Assembly (NCBI RefSeq): GCF_001423525.1
Contig: NZ_LMOI01000024.1
Span: forward strand, 186,001-250,000
Length of the DNA: 64,000 bases
Direction of reading: 5' to 3'
Origin: Arthrobacter sp. Leaf137
Lineage (GTDB): Bacteria > Actinomycetota > Actinomycetes > Actinomycetales > Micrococcaceae
The position numbers were made by a program, and so were the translations under genes. Every line of letters begins with the position of its first letter. The first letter of the stretch is position 1. The notes beneath the pieces are model-generated. The model saw only the letters and a list, made by a program, of their open reading frames with translations, was not told the DNA's origin and made no database searches. Below are positions 43,196 to 51,754 of the stretch, piece after piece.

Positions 43196-44530
43196 ATGAC
43201 CACACCTTCCCAGGTGGATACACTCTCCGGTCCCAGCACACGGAGGGAAGAGCGCAAGGTCCTCGCGGGCACGCTCGTCGGCACCACCATTGAGTGGTAC
43301 GACTTCTTCATCTTTGCCCAGCTGACAGCAACGCTGCTGTCCCCGCTGTTCCTGGCGCCGCTGAACGATTCAAACCCCGGACTGGCGCAGATCCTGTCCT
43401 TCGCACTGATCGGCATCAGCTTCCTTTTCCGGCCGCTCGGCGCAGTGGTTGCCGGGCACCTGGGTGATCGGCTGGGCCGCAAGGCCATGCTGGTGTTCAC
43501 ACTGGTCATGATGGGTGCTGCAACGGCCCTCATCGGCATGCTCCCCACCTACGCCCAGATCGGCGCCTGGGCCCCGGTCCTGCTGATCCTCCTGCGCGTC
43601 ATCCAGGGCTTCTCCGCAGGCGGCGAATGGGGCGGCGCCGCCCTGATGGCCGTTGAACATGCACCCCTGAACAAGCGTGGCCTCTTCGGTGCCTACCCGC
43701 AGATCGGCGTTCCCGTGGGCATGATCCTGGCCACCGGCCTGCTCTTCTTCCTCAACAGCAGCATGTCCAAGGAAGACTTCGCTGCCTGGGGCTGGCGCGT
43801 CCCGTTCCTGCTGTCGATCGTCCTGATCGTGGTGGGTTACCTGATCCGCCGCGCTGTGGCCGAGAGCCCTGTCTTCCAGGAGATGGCATTGCGGAAGAAG
43901 GAAAGCAAGGCCCCACTCGGCGAGCTTATCCGCAACCACAAGCTGCCGGTCCTGTACTCCACCCTGATCTTCATCGGCAACAATGCGGCCGGCTACCTGC
44001 TGATCGCGTTCTTCATCTCCTACGCCACGAGGACCCTCAAGATGCCCACCCCGCAGATCCTGCTGGCCACCACCCTGGCATCATTCGGCTGGCTCATCTT
44101 CACCCTGGTGGGCGGCTGGCTCTCCGACAAGATCGGCAGGGTCAAGACGTTCCTGGCCGGCTACGCCATCGTGTTCGCCTGGATGCTTCCCATGTTCGCT
44201 TTGATCGATACGAAGAACATCTGGCTCTACGGTGTGGCACTGTTCGTCCTCACCATCGGACTGGGACTGTCCTACGGGCCTATGTCCGCCATGTACGCCG
44301 AAATGTTCCCGGCCAACGTCCGGTACTCCGGCATCTCGATCGGCTACGCGTTCGGCGCCATCCTGGGTGGCGCGTTTGCGGCCACCATCGCTGAAACACT
44401 GCTGCAGAGCACCAAGTGGGCCGGGTCCATCGGCATCTACATCATGGTGCTGTGCGTCATCTCCGCCATCGGGGTAGTGCTGGCCAAGGAAACCAAGGGC
44501 CGCCCGCTGGGCGTCAGCGCCCACCACTGA
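43196..44530 (+). CDS. MHS family MFS transporter (metabolite:H+ symporter)
   Basis: A 444-residue, 12-helix carrier of the metabolite:H+ symporter branch (KgtP/ShiA/ProP-like). Signatures: VGTTIEWYDFFIF in helix 1, LGDRLGRKAML in loop 2-3, and FSAGGEWGGAALMAVEHAP. Substrates in this branch are organic acids, aromatic acids or osmolytes; none can be fixed here. I chose the ATG at 43196. A purine-rich ATGGAG (43184-43189) lies upstream. The regulator is probably the divergent IclR protein. Confidence 0.88.
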   Translation: MTTPSQVDTLSGPSTRREERKVLAGTLVGTTIEWYDFFIFAQLTATLLSPLFLAPLNDSNPGLAQILSFALIGISFLFRPLGAVVAGHLGDRLGRKAMLVFTLVMMGAATALIGMLPTYAQIGAWAPVLLILLRVIQGFSAGGEWGGAALMAVEHAPLNKRGLFGAYPQIGVPVGMILATGLLFFLNSSMSKEDFAAWGWRVPFLLSIVLIVVGYLIRRAVAESPVFQEMALRKKESKAPLGELIRNHKLPVLYSTLIFIGNNAAGYLLIAFFISYATRTLKMPTPQILLATTLASFGWLIFTLVGGWLSDKIGRVKTFLAGYAIVFAWMLPMFALIDTKNIWLYGVALFVLTIGLGLSYGPMSAMYAEMFPANVRYSGISIGYAFGAILGGAFAATIAETLLQSTKWAGSIGIYIMVLCVISAIGVVLAKETKGRPLGVSAHH

Positions 44531-44617
44531 TTAGCGGCCTGGCCCCGCTCCGCTTCGGCCAGGGAAGCCCTGGCAGCGTGGGACCTTAAGGCGTGGGCCG
44601 GGGAAACCATAACCACG

Positions 44618-44651
44618 ACGGCGGGCCGGACCTTTGCGTCCGGCCCGCCGT
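44618..44651. terminator. Bidirectional intrinsic terminator
   Basis: A 14-bp perfect inverted repeat (44618-44631 and 44638-44651), loop CTTTGC, between the convergent MHS transporter and phosphoribosyltransferase genes. Confidence 0.78.
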
Positions 44652-44653
44652 TG

Positions 44654-45301
44654 CTAGTGCCTGAGGTAGTCGATGGCGGCGTCGTCGGACAGTTGTTCGA
44701 AGTGCCGGTAGAAACTGCCCACCGCCCGGAACTTGCCAGGCAGGTGCAGGCAGATTACGGCATCGCAAACGCGCTCCACTGACGCCTCGGCTTCGATCGA
44801 ACCCACCGGAGCGGCGGCCACCACAACGGCAGCGCCGCTTTCGCGGACCGCTTCCACGGCTGCCCGCATGGTGGCGCCGGTGGCCAGGCCGTCATCCACC
44901 AGCAGTACGGTCTTCCCGGCCAGGTCAATGGACGTTCCGGGGTAGAGGTCCACCCGGCGCTGCAGCTCGGCACGCTCGCGTCCTTCCACCTCATCCAGCC
45001 ATTCGCGCCGGACGCCGTGCTCCAGCACCCGGTCCACCAGTGGTTTGTTGACCAGCCGGACGGTGCGGCCGCGGGCCCACGCCAGTGCTCCGTACGCCGT
45101 TTCCTCGTGGCCCGGGATGCCCAGCTTGCGGACCAGGACGGTCCCCAGTGGAAGGTAGAGGGCCTTGGCCACGGCCGCAGCCACCGGTATCCCGCCGCGG
45201 GCCAGGCCCAGGACCACGGCGCCGGGCCGCTCCCGGAATTGGGTCAGTGCGGCGGCGAGGTGCTCGCCTGCCTCGGTTCGGTCTTCGAATCGCGTACCCA
45301 T
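44654..45301 (-). CDS. Phosphoribosyltransferase family protein
   Basis: A 215-residue type I PRTase-fold protein. The PRPP-binding motif is VLLVDDGLATGAT, and GLARGGIPVAAAVAKAL comes early. Proteins of this class have a roughly 50-residue hood between these two parts and unknown bases as substrates; assignment to a named purine or pyrimidine enzyme is not justified. GGAGGGG precedes the ATG. TAGGCT (45341-45336) may be its -10 box, giving a short leader. Confidence 0.82.
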   Translation of the reverse strand: MGTRFEDRTEAGEHLAAALTQFRERPGAVVLGLARGGIPVAAAVAKALYLPLGTVLVRKLGIPGHEETAYGALAWARGRTVRLVNKPLVDRVLEHGVRREWLDEVEGRERAELQRRVDLYPGTSIDLAGKTVLLVDDGLATGATMRAAVEAVRESGAAVVVAAAPVGSIEAEASVERVCDAVICLHLPGKFRAVGSFYRHFEQLSDDAAIDYLRH

Positions 45302-45399
45302 CTGCCCCTCCAGGCTCTTCCGGCCCTGCGATTCCAGCCTACCGCCGGACGGGCGCCGGGATATTCAGGGTGCCGGCGTCATCCGGGGTGCCGGTATCC

Positions 45400-46227
45400 T
45401 CAGACCGCCAGGAAGGCGATAGCCGCCTGTTTGAAGGCCCTGCTGGTGACGGCATTGGTGTGGTTCCGGCCCGGCAGCACCAGCTGCTCAGCCATGCCCC
45501 CGGTACTGTTGGCCAGCTCGGCGAGCTTGGGGAGGCTGCCAATCCGTTCATCCTGGTCGCCGGCCACCAGGAGCATTGGTACATGGGGGACGGCTTCGGC
45601 GGGATCGTAGGGCTCGGCCTTGATGGCCTCCACGAGGGTGAGCAACGCGAAGATGTTGTTGGCGGGCAGCAGCAGCGCCATCTTCAGCAGTTGCGCGGTG
45701 GACCCGTCGGCGATCGGCGTGCCGTCGGCCAGGTAATCCTGGGCGGCCGTCAGGTCGAACTCGGCCAGCGGATCGGAGATGTTGGGCCCGCCAAGCACCA
45801 GGCGGTGGACGATCTCGGGCTGGGTGGAGGCAAACTCCCACGCCAGCCGCGATCCCAGGGAGTAGCCGACGATATCGAGCCCGCTGGACGGATCGCCGTC
45901 CTGCAAGGGGCGGACGCCGGCGTCGAACGCTGTCTGCAGCAGGTCGGCGCGGATGCGGCTGGGGGAGTACGAATCACGGTCCTCCGGCGCGCCGCTGCGG
46001 CCATGGCCGGGCAGGTCCACCGTGATCACGCGGCGGCCCGCCTCCAGGAGGGCGCCCACCCAGCCGGTGTCCTCCCAGTTCAGTTTCCCCGAGGAGGAGA
46101 AGCCGTGCAGCAGCAGGACCGGCCGCAACCCGGCATCGTCTGCGGGATCATGCACCGCCACGAACAGTTGGGGGTCCGTGCCCTCCACGGTGTGCGCATG
46201 CTGTTGGCCGGTGTGCCTGCCGCTCAT
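45400..46227 (-). CDS. Alpha/beta-hydrolase
   Basis: A 275-residue hydrolase. LLLHGFSSSG gives the oxyanion region, VDLPGHGRSG follows, the nucleophile elbow is VGYSLGS, a late Asp lies in VAGDQDER and the His in GRNHTNA. It is typical of small esterase or lactonase enzymes; the substrate is unknown. I chose the ATG at 46227 with GAGGA upstream. Longer readings to 46305 add sequence without a family match. Confidence 0.82.
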   Translation of the reverse strand: MSGRHTGQQHAHTVEGTDPQLFVAVHDPADDAGLRPVLLLHGFSSSGKLNWEDTGWVGALLEAGRRVITVDLPGHGRSGAPEDRDSYSPSRIRADLLQTAFDAGVRPLQDGDPSSGLDIVGYSLGSRLAWEFASTQPEIVHRLVLGGPNISDPLAEFDLTAAQDYLADGTPIADGSTAQLLKMALLLPANNIFALLTLVEAIKAEPYDPAEAVPHVPMLLVAGDQDERIGSLPKLAELANSTGGMAEQLVLPGRNHTNAVTSRAFKQAAIAFLAV

Positions 46228-46335
46228 GGTGTCAGTCCTCATCAACTCGAACACGGTGGCGGAGGTCCGCGCTGATCGCGCGGGGCCGCCGAAGGTACAA
46301 GCCACTCTACCGGGCGGGCTGCCGGGTTTCTCGTG

Positions 46336-47712
46336 TCACTTCGACTGGCGGCGGCCCTGGATCCGGGCGCCCGCGGCGCAGGCCAGGGCAATTCCCGCGA
46401 TCAGCGCAAACGTGCTGAACAGCTGCACCCGGCTCTCCTCGGCGCTGAAGCCCACCGCAAAGATCAGCCCCAGCAGGACAAGCCCCAGGACGGTCAGGAC
46501 GGGGAACCCCTTCATCTTCAGCGGAAGCGGTGTGCCGTCCCGTACGGCGCGGCGCCGGAGGATCAGCTGGGACACCAGGGCGCTTCCCCACACCACCAGG
46601 CAGGTGGAACCCACCAGCTGGAAAAGAGCGGGAAGAACCCTGTCCGGGAAGAGCAGTTCCAGGACGGTGGCCACGAAGCCGAAGGCCACCGAAACGGCCA
46701 CGGCAAGCATCGGCACGCTGGCCCCGCTGAGGCGCGTCAGGAACTGCGGGGCCTCCCCGCGTTCCGCGAGCGAGTAGGCCATCCGGGACGCGCCGTACAG
46801 ATTGGCGTTGAGTGCGGACAGGAGTGCGACGACGGCCACCAGCGTGATCGCCGTTGCCGCACCGGGGATCCGGGCGGCGTCCAGGACGCCGGCGAAGGGG
46901 GACGCCAGGCTTTCGGAGGTGGCCGGAAGGACCGCAGCGATGACGAACACGGAGCCGATGTAGAAGACGAGGATGCGCCAGACCACCGTGCGGATGGCCC
47001 TGCCCACGCTGCGCTCGGGGTCCTGGGTCTCGGCAGCGGCTACCGAAACGATCTCAGTGCCGCCGAACGCAAAGATCACCACGAACAGTGCGGCGGCCAC
47101 CCCGCCGAGGCCCTGCGGGGCGAAATCGGAGGTGATGTTGGACAGTCCCGGCGACGCGACGTTGGGGAGGAAGCCCAGCAGGAGGGCGGCACCGACCGCC
47201 AGGAAGAGCACGATCGCGGCCACCTTGAGGATGGCGAACCAGAACTCGAACTCACCGAAGTTCCGCACCCCGGCGAGGTTGATCGCGGTGAACGCCACCA
47301 TGAAGGCAAGTGCCAGCGCCCAGACCGGAACCACGGGCCAGACGGAGTACAGGAGCCCGGCGGCGCCAAGTGCCTCTGCGGCGATGACCACCACCAATTG
47401 CAGCCACCACAGCCAGCCGATGGTGGCGCCGGCTGTCCGCCCCAGCGCACGTTCGGCGTACACCGAGAAGGCGCCGCTGTTGGGGTTCGCGGCGGCCATC
47501 TCACCCAGTGCCCACATCACCAGGATGATCAGCGTGCCCGCCACGAGGTAGGACAGCAGCACGGCGGGGCCGGCAGCCTGCACCCCCGCTCCGGAGCCGA
47601 GGAACAGCCCGGCACCGATGGCGCTGCCCAGGCCCATCATGGTCAGCTGGCGGGGTTTCATGGTGTGGCCCAAGTGGCGTTCCGGGCGTACGTATGCGGA
47701 CTTCGTCGTCAT
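46336..47712 (-). CDS. APC family amino-acid permease
   Basis: A 458-residue, 12-helix permease of the amino acid/polyamine/organocation superfamily (AAT branch: RHLGHTMKPRQLTMMGLGSAIGAG and the helix-6 region FAFGGTEIVSVAAAE). It imports amino acids with protons; the exact one is unclear. AGAAGG precedes the ATG. It is divergent from the NrtR operon with about 207 bp between, so the NrtR operator could also affect it. Confidence 0.87.
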   Translation of the reverse strand: MTTKSAYVRPERHLGHTMKPRQLTMMGLGSAIGAGLFLGSGAGVQAAGPAVLLSYLVAGTLIILVMWALGEMAAANPNSGAFSVYAERALGRTAGATIGWLWWLQLVVVIAAEALGAAGLLYSVWPVVPVWALALAFMVAFTAINLAGVRNFGEFEFWFAILKVAAIVLFLAVGAALLLGFLPNVASPGLSNITSDFAPQGLGGVAAALFVVIFAFGGTEIVSVAAAETQDPERSVGRAIRTVVWRILVFYIGSVFVIAAVLPATSESLASPFAGVLDAARIPGAATAITLVAVVALLSALNANLYGASRMAYSLAERGEAPQFLTRLSGASVPMLAVAVSVAFGFVATVLELLFPDRVLPALFQLVGSTCLVVWGSALVSQLILRRRAVRDGTPLPLKMKGFPVLTVLGLVLLGLIFAVGFSAEESRVQLFSTFALIAGIALACAAGARIQGRRQSK

Positions 47713-47868
47713 GGTGCGGTTGAACCTTCTTGGGGTTTGGCGTGATGTTCCTCGTGGGACCTCTTGAATTTACTCTCTTCGCCGGGGCCGCGCCCACATG
47801 GCCGGCCCGGCGGCGTCCGGTCGCGGCGGCAGAAACATTTCCCATCCGGCCGGGCGAGGCCGTAGACT

Positions 47869-47895
47869 TAGTTCGAGTCAAGTTGACTATAACTA
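47869..47895. promoter_or_regulatory. Candidate NrtR operator
   Basis: A 27-bp palindrome. The 13-bp core AGTCAAGTTGACT is perfect around one central base, and the flanks TAGTT/AACTA also pair; 11 of 13 arm positions match. TAGACT (47863-47868) just before it may be the -10 box, which would put the operator over the transcription start. The nrtR GTG follows 24 bp later. Confidence 0.75.
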
Positions 47896-47919
47896 GCACG
47901 GGAGCCCTGAAAGGGTCTT

Positions 47920-48660
47920 GTGGCTGATGAAATGAAAGGCGGTGTGGCCATGTTCTCCAGTTCGGCAAACGTTTCTGAACGCCAGGCCGCGCCGCCCTCG
48001 CTGGCAATCTCGACAGTCATTTTCGCGCTCCGTCCGAGTGAGACCTCCGGCCGGCCCACCCTTTGGCTGCCGCTGGTCAGGCGGATCCGAGAGCCATTCA
48101 AGGGGCTGTGGGCGCTTCCCGGCGGCCCGCTGTCGCATGACGAATCGCTGCAGGACGCCGCGTCACGGAACCTCCGGGAAACCACCGGGCTGGCCCCCAG
48201 TTACCTGGAACAGCTGTACGCCTTCGGCGGGCTGCACCGGTCACCTTCGCAGCGCGTGGTGTCCATCGCGTACTGGGCCCTGGTCCAGCCCACGGAAGCG
48301 GCGCTCGCGGACGAATCGGAGAACGTGCGCTGGTTCCGTGCGGACCGGCTGGGCGAGCTCGCCTTCGACCACAACGCCATCGTGGATTACGCCCTCTGGC
48401 GGTTGCGCAACAAGCTCGCCTACGGCTCAGTGGCCTACCACCTGCTCGGCGAGTACTTCACCCTGGCACAGGTCCGGGAAGTCTATGAGGCAGTCCTGGA
48501 CCGCCAACTGGATCCGGCCAACTTCCGCCGCCAGCTCAAGGCAACACCGGAAATCGAAGAAACCGGCGAATACCTCCAGGGCGGCAAGCACCGCCCGCCA
48601 CGCCTTTACCGCTACACCGGCCGGCCCGGCCTCGACCCAGACAACAGGAGCACACCATGA
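47920..48660 (+). CDS. nrtR: NrtR-type Nudix repressor of NAD synthesis genes
   Basis: A 246-residue regulator. The N-terminal Nudix domain has a degenerate box: GGPLSHDES..RNLRETTGL keeps only one of the three catalytic glutamates of the REUxEExGU consensus, so it likely senses an ADP-ribose-type ligand without hydrolysing it. The C-terminal winged helix (AIVDYALWRLRNKLAYG) binds DNA. It heads the nadABC-nifS operon and overlaps nadA (ATGA). The start is uncertain: the GTG at 47920 has GAAAGGG upstream, and the ATG at 47950 has AAAGGCGG. Confidence 0.9.
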   Translation: MADEMKGGVAMFSSSANVSERQAAPPSLAISTVIFALRPSETSGRPTLWLPLVRRIREPFKGLWALPGGPLSHDESLQDAASRNLRETTGLAPSYLEQLYAFGGLHRSPSQRVVSIAYWALVQPTEAALADESENVRWFRADRLGELAFDHNAIVDYALWRLRNKLAYGSVAYHLLGEYFTLAQVREVYEAVLDRQLDPANFRRQLKATPEIEETGEYLQGGKHRPPRLYRYTGRPGLDPDNRSTP

Positions 48661-49958
48661 GCAGCGTCAACACAGCCATCCAGCTGATCACGCGCGAGCA
48701 GGCTGAAAACGGTGCTGCCCGCGGCAGCACCTGCAGCCCTGCCCTTGCCAAGGGGCCGTGGGACTATGACCTCGCCGAAGCCCTGGCCGGCATCCCCGCC
48801 TACGGTCCCGGTGCCTCCAGTGCGGACGTTGCCCCGGCAGCCACCCCCCGGCAGGGCCAGCTGCCGGAGGAGTACAAAAAGGCCACCGACGCCGAGCTGG
48901 CGGCCCGCATCCTCGCTGCGAAAGCCACGCTGGGCGACCGGGCCGTGGTCCTGGGCCACTTCTACCAGCGGGACGAGGTCATCCAGTACGCGGACTTCGT
49001 GGGCGATTCCTTCCAGCTGGCCAACGCAGCCCTGACCAGACCCGAGGCCGAAGCAATCATCTTCTGCGGCGTGCATTTCATGGCCGAAACGGCGGACATC
49101 CTCTCCACCCCGGAGCAGGCCGTCATCCTGCCCAACCTGGCGGCGGGCTGCTCCATGGCGGACATGGCCGACGCCGATTCGGTGGAGGAGTGCTGGGAAC
49201 AGCTCGCCGAAATCTTTGGCACGGAGCCCGACGCCGACGGCCGGGTTCCGGTCATCCCCGTCACCTACATGAACTCCTCCGCAGCCCTCAAGGCCTTCTG
49301 CGGCGAGCACGGCGGCATTGTCTGCACCTCCTCGAACGCGAAGACCGTCCTCGAATGGGCGTTCGAGCGCGGCCAGCGGGTGCTCTTCTTCCCGGACCAG
49401 CACCTCGGCCGGAATACCGCCAAGGCCCTGGGCGTGCCGCTGGAGCAGATGCCCATGTGGAATCCGAACACGGATCTGGGCGGCAACGCAGAACAGCAGC
49501 TGCTGGACTCCAGCGTCATCCTGTGGCACGGGTTCTGCTCCGTGCACAAGCGATTCAGCGTGGCGCAGATCGAGCAGGCCCGGGCAGAGCACCCGGGTGT
49601 CCAGGTCATCGTGCACCCCGAATGCCCCATGGAAGTGGTTGACGCTGCCGACTCCGCAGGTTCCACCGACTTCATCAAGAAGGCCATAGCCGCCGCCACC
49701 AAGCCCACCACCTTCGCGATCGGCACGGAGATCAACATGGTGAACCGGCTCGCCGCGGAGTACCCGCAGCACACCATTTTCTGCCTGGACCCTGTGATCT
49801 GCCCCTGCTCCACCATGTACCGGATCCACCCCGGCTACCTCGCGTGGGTCCTGGAGGAACTCGTGGCAGGGCGTGTGGTCAACCGCATTACCGTCGATGA
49901 TGCCGTCCAGGACAACGCCCGGACCGCCCTTGAGCGCATGCTCGCCGCGAGGCCCTGA
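48657..49958 (+). CDS. nadA: Quinolinate synthase
   Basis: A 433-residue [4Fe-4S] enzyme that condenses iminoaspartate with dihydroxyacetone phosphate. Cluster cysteines: Cys137 in IIFCGVHF, one in VHPECPMEV and one in ICPCSTMYR. The segment GHFYQRDEVIQYADFVGDS is typical. An extra N-terminal stretch of about 65 residues precedes the core, as in other actinobacteria. It overlaps nadB at its end (TGATG). Confidence 0.96.
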   Translation: MSSVNTAIQLITREQAENGAARGSTCSPALAKGPWDYDLAEALAGIPAYGPGASSADVAPAATPRQGQLPEEYKKATDAELAARILAAKATLGDRAVVLGHFYQRDEVIQYADFVGDSFQLANAALTRPEAEAIIFCGVHFMAETADILSTPEQAVILPNLAAGCSMADMADADSVEECWEQLAEIFGTEPDADGRVPVIPVTYMNSSAALKAFCGEHGGIVCTSSNAKTVLEWAFERGQRVLFFPDQHLGRNTAKALGVPLEQMPMWNPNTDLGGNAEQQLLDSSVILWHGFCSVHKRFSVAQIEQARAEHPGVQVIVHPECPMEVVDAADSAGSTDFIKKAIAAATKPTTFAIGTEINMVNRLAAEYPQHTIFCLDPVICPCSTMYRIHPGYLAWVLEELVAGRVVNRITVDDAVQDNARTALERMLAARP

Positions 49959-51754
49959 TGAGCCGCCGGCTTGCCATCGTCGGCAGCGGCATCGCCGGGC
50001 TGTACGCCGCCCTGCTGGCATCAGATGCCGGTGCGGACGTGGTGCTGCTGACCAAGGGCAGCCTGGAGCACAGCAATACCTGGTACGCCCAGGGCGGGAT
50101 TTCGGCGGTACTGCCGGAGCCAGCTCCGGGCGACACCGTGGCGGCACACATCGCAGACACCCTGCGCGCTGGTGCCGGGCACTGCAATGAAGCCGCCGTC
50201 CGGCTGATGTGCACCGAGGCCGGCAGCGACATTGCCGCGCTGCAGCAGTTCGGGGTCCGGTTTGATTCAGGGCCCGACGGTGGCCCGGCCCTCGGACTGG
50301 AAGCAGCACACAGTGCGCCCCGCATCCTGCACGCCGGCGGCGACGCCACCGGCGCCCGGACCGCCGGCGCGCTGATCGGCGCCGTGCTGGCCCGGGCAGC
50401 CCGGGGGACGCTCACCGTCCACACCCACGCCCACACCACCGCCCTGCAGGAGCGCAACGGGCAGGTGACCGGCGTCGTATACCTGCAGGACGGGATGCTC
50501 CGGTCCCTGGCCGCGGACGCCGTCCTGCTGGCTACCGGGGGAGCAGGCCGGCTGTTCGGCCAGACCACCAACCCCGCCGTGGCCACCGGCGACGGCCTGG
50601 CGCTCGCCGTCCGCGCCGGGGCCGCCCCCGCAGACCTCGAATTCTTCCAGTTCCACCCCACCTGCCTTGTAGCCGCCGCAGCTCCCCGGCCCGGCCGGCT
50701 GGACGGGCCATTACTCATCTCCGAAGCCGTGCGGGGCGAAGGCGCCGTGCTGGTGGACGCCGGCGGCCGCCGCTTCATGAAGGCCTACCACGCGGACGCC
50801 GAACTGGCCCCCCGCGACGTCGTCTCACGCAGCATCGCCCTGCACTTGGCCAAGCTCGGAAATCCCGGCGGCCATGTCTACCTTGACGCCAGGCCCATCG
50901 AGCAAACCCACGGTGCAGGCTTCCTGAGCCGGCGTTTCCCCACCCTGACCCGGAAAACCCTCGACGCCGGTATCGACTGGACCCGGGAACTGGTCCCCGT
51001 CGCCCCGGCGGCGCATTACTGGATGGGCGGCATCGCCACCGACCTCCATGCCCGCACCAGCATCCCCGGGCTCTACGCCGCAGGGGAGGTTGCGTGCACC
51101 GGAGTCCAGGGGGCAAACCGGCTGGCCAGCAACTCCCTCCTTGAAGGGCTGGTCTTCGGCCGCCGCGCCGTTGAAGACTTCCTGGAGGGCAGTTCCGCAG
51201 ATCCCTCGGCGCCTGCGCTCGCGCCTCGCTCCGGCGAACGCCTCGCACGCTCGGCGGCCGGCGCGGACCCTCACGCGACAACGGCGCTTTCGGGACCTCC
51301 GGAACTGCCGCACGCTTCCGCACCCCTGCCACGAAACGCGAGGGCGCACCTCGCGGTCCCTGCTGCTTTGGAAGGCGAAGCGGACCGCCCAATATTGCAA
51401 GGCGGGAGTTGGCCGTCCAGCTTCGGTGCGGGAGGTGCAGAGGACGTACTGGAGCCCTTTTCCCGCGAGGGTCTTCGGTCGTTGATGACTGCCAAGGCCG
51501 GGGTGCTGCGGTCCGGGGCGTTGCTCTGCGAGGCGGGCCGGACGCTGGACCGCTGGGCCGCCGTCGTGCGCCCCGATGCCGTGCCTGAATCTGCGGACCC
51601 AGCCGTGCATGAAGACCGCAACCTGCTCCTGGCCGCGCAGCTGCTGGTGTCCGCCGCGCTGGCGCGGCGTGATTCCCTGGGCGCCCACTACCGCAGCGAC
51701 GAAACTGTCGAGACCATCCCACTCCGGCCGAAAGCGAGCCTCTCCCATGACTGA
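49958..51754 (+). CDS. nadB: L-aspartate oxidase with an in-frame palindromic insert
   Basis: A 598-residue FAD enzyme making iminoaspartate. The FAD motif AIVGSGIAGLYAALLAS is N-terminal, and the family motifs TGGAGRLFGQTTNPAVATGDG, GANRLASNSLLEGLVFGRRA and a C-terminal helical domain (LRSGALLCEAGRTLDRW) are intact. Compared with the usual 530-540 residues, about 65-90 extra residues lie between VEDFLEGS (about 410) and REGLRSLMTAKAG (about 500). They are Pro/Ala/Arg-rich, match nothing known to me and correspond to the repeat-like DNA at 51196-51465. The insert falls between domains, so activity may survive. Confidence 0.93.
   Translation: MSRRLAIVGSGIAGLYAALLASDAGADVVLLTKGSLEHSNTWYAQGGISAVLPEPAPGDTVAAHIADTLRAGAGHCNEAAVRLMCTEAGSDIAALQQFGVRFDSGPDGGPALGLEAAHSAPRILHAGGDATGARTAGALIGAVLARAARGTLTVHTHAHTTALQERNGQVTGVVYLQDGMLRSLAADAVLLATGGAGRLFGQTTNPAVATGDGLALAVRAGAAPADLEFFQFHPTCLVAAAAPRPGRLDGPLLISEAVRGEGAVLVDAGGRRFMKAYHADAELAPRDVVSRSIALHLAKLGNPGGHVYLDARPIEQTHGAGFLSRRFPTLTRKTLDAGIDWTRELVPVAPAAHYWMGGIATDLHARTSIPGLYAAGEVACTGVQGANRLASNSLLEGLVFGRRAVEDFLEGSSADPSAPALAPRSGERLARSAAGADPHATTALSGPPELPHASAPLPRNARAHLAVPAALEGEADRPILQGGSWPSSFGAGGAEDVLEPFSREGLRSLMTAKAGVLRSGALLCEAGRTLDRWAAVVRPDAVPESADPAVHEDRNLLLAAQLLVSAALARRDSLGAHYRSDETVETIPLRPKASLSHD
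51196..51465 (+). repeat. Palindromic insertion-like element within nadB
   Basis: DNA of the extra nadB segment. It holds a perfect 7-bp hairpin CGCGAGG/CCTCGCG (51337-51355, loop five bases). It also holds a nested hairpin: GAAGCGGAC (51377-51385) pairs with GTCC-A-GCTTC (51415-51424) with one bulge, and CCGCC pairs with GGCGG inside. An unusually AT-rich AATATTGCAA is in the loop. The boundaries are estimates. Confidence 0.5.
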
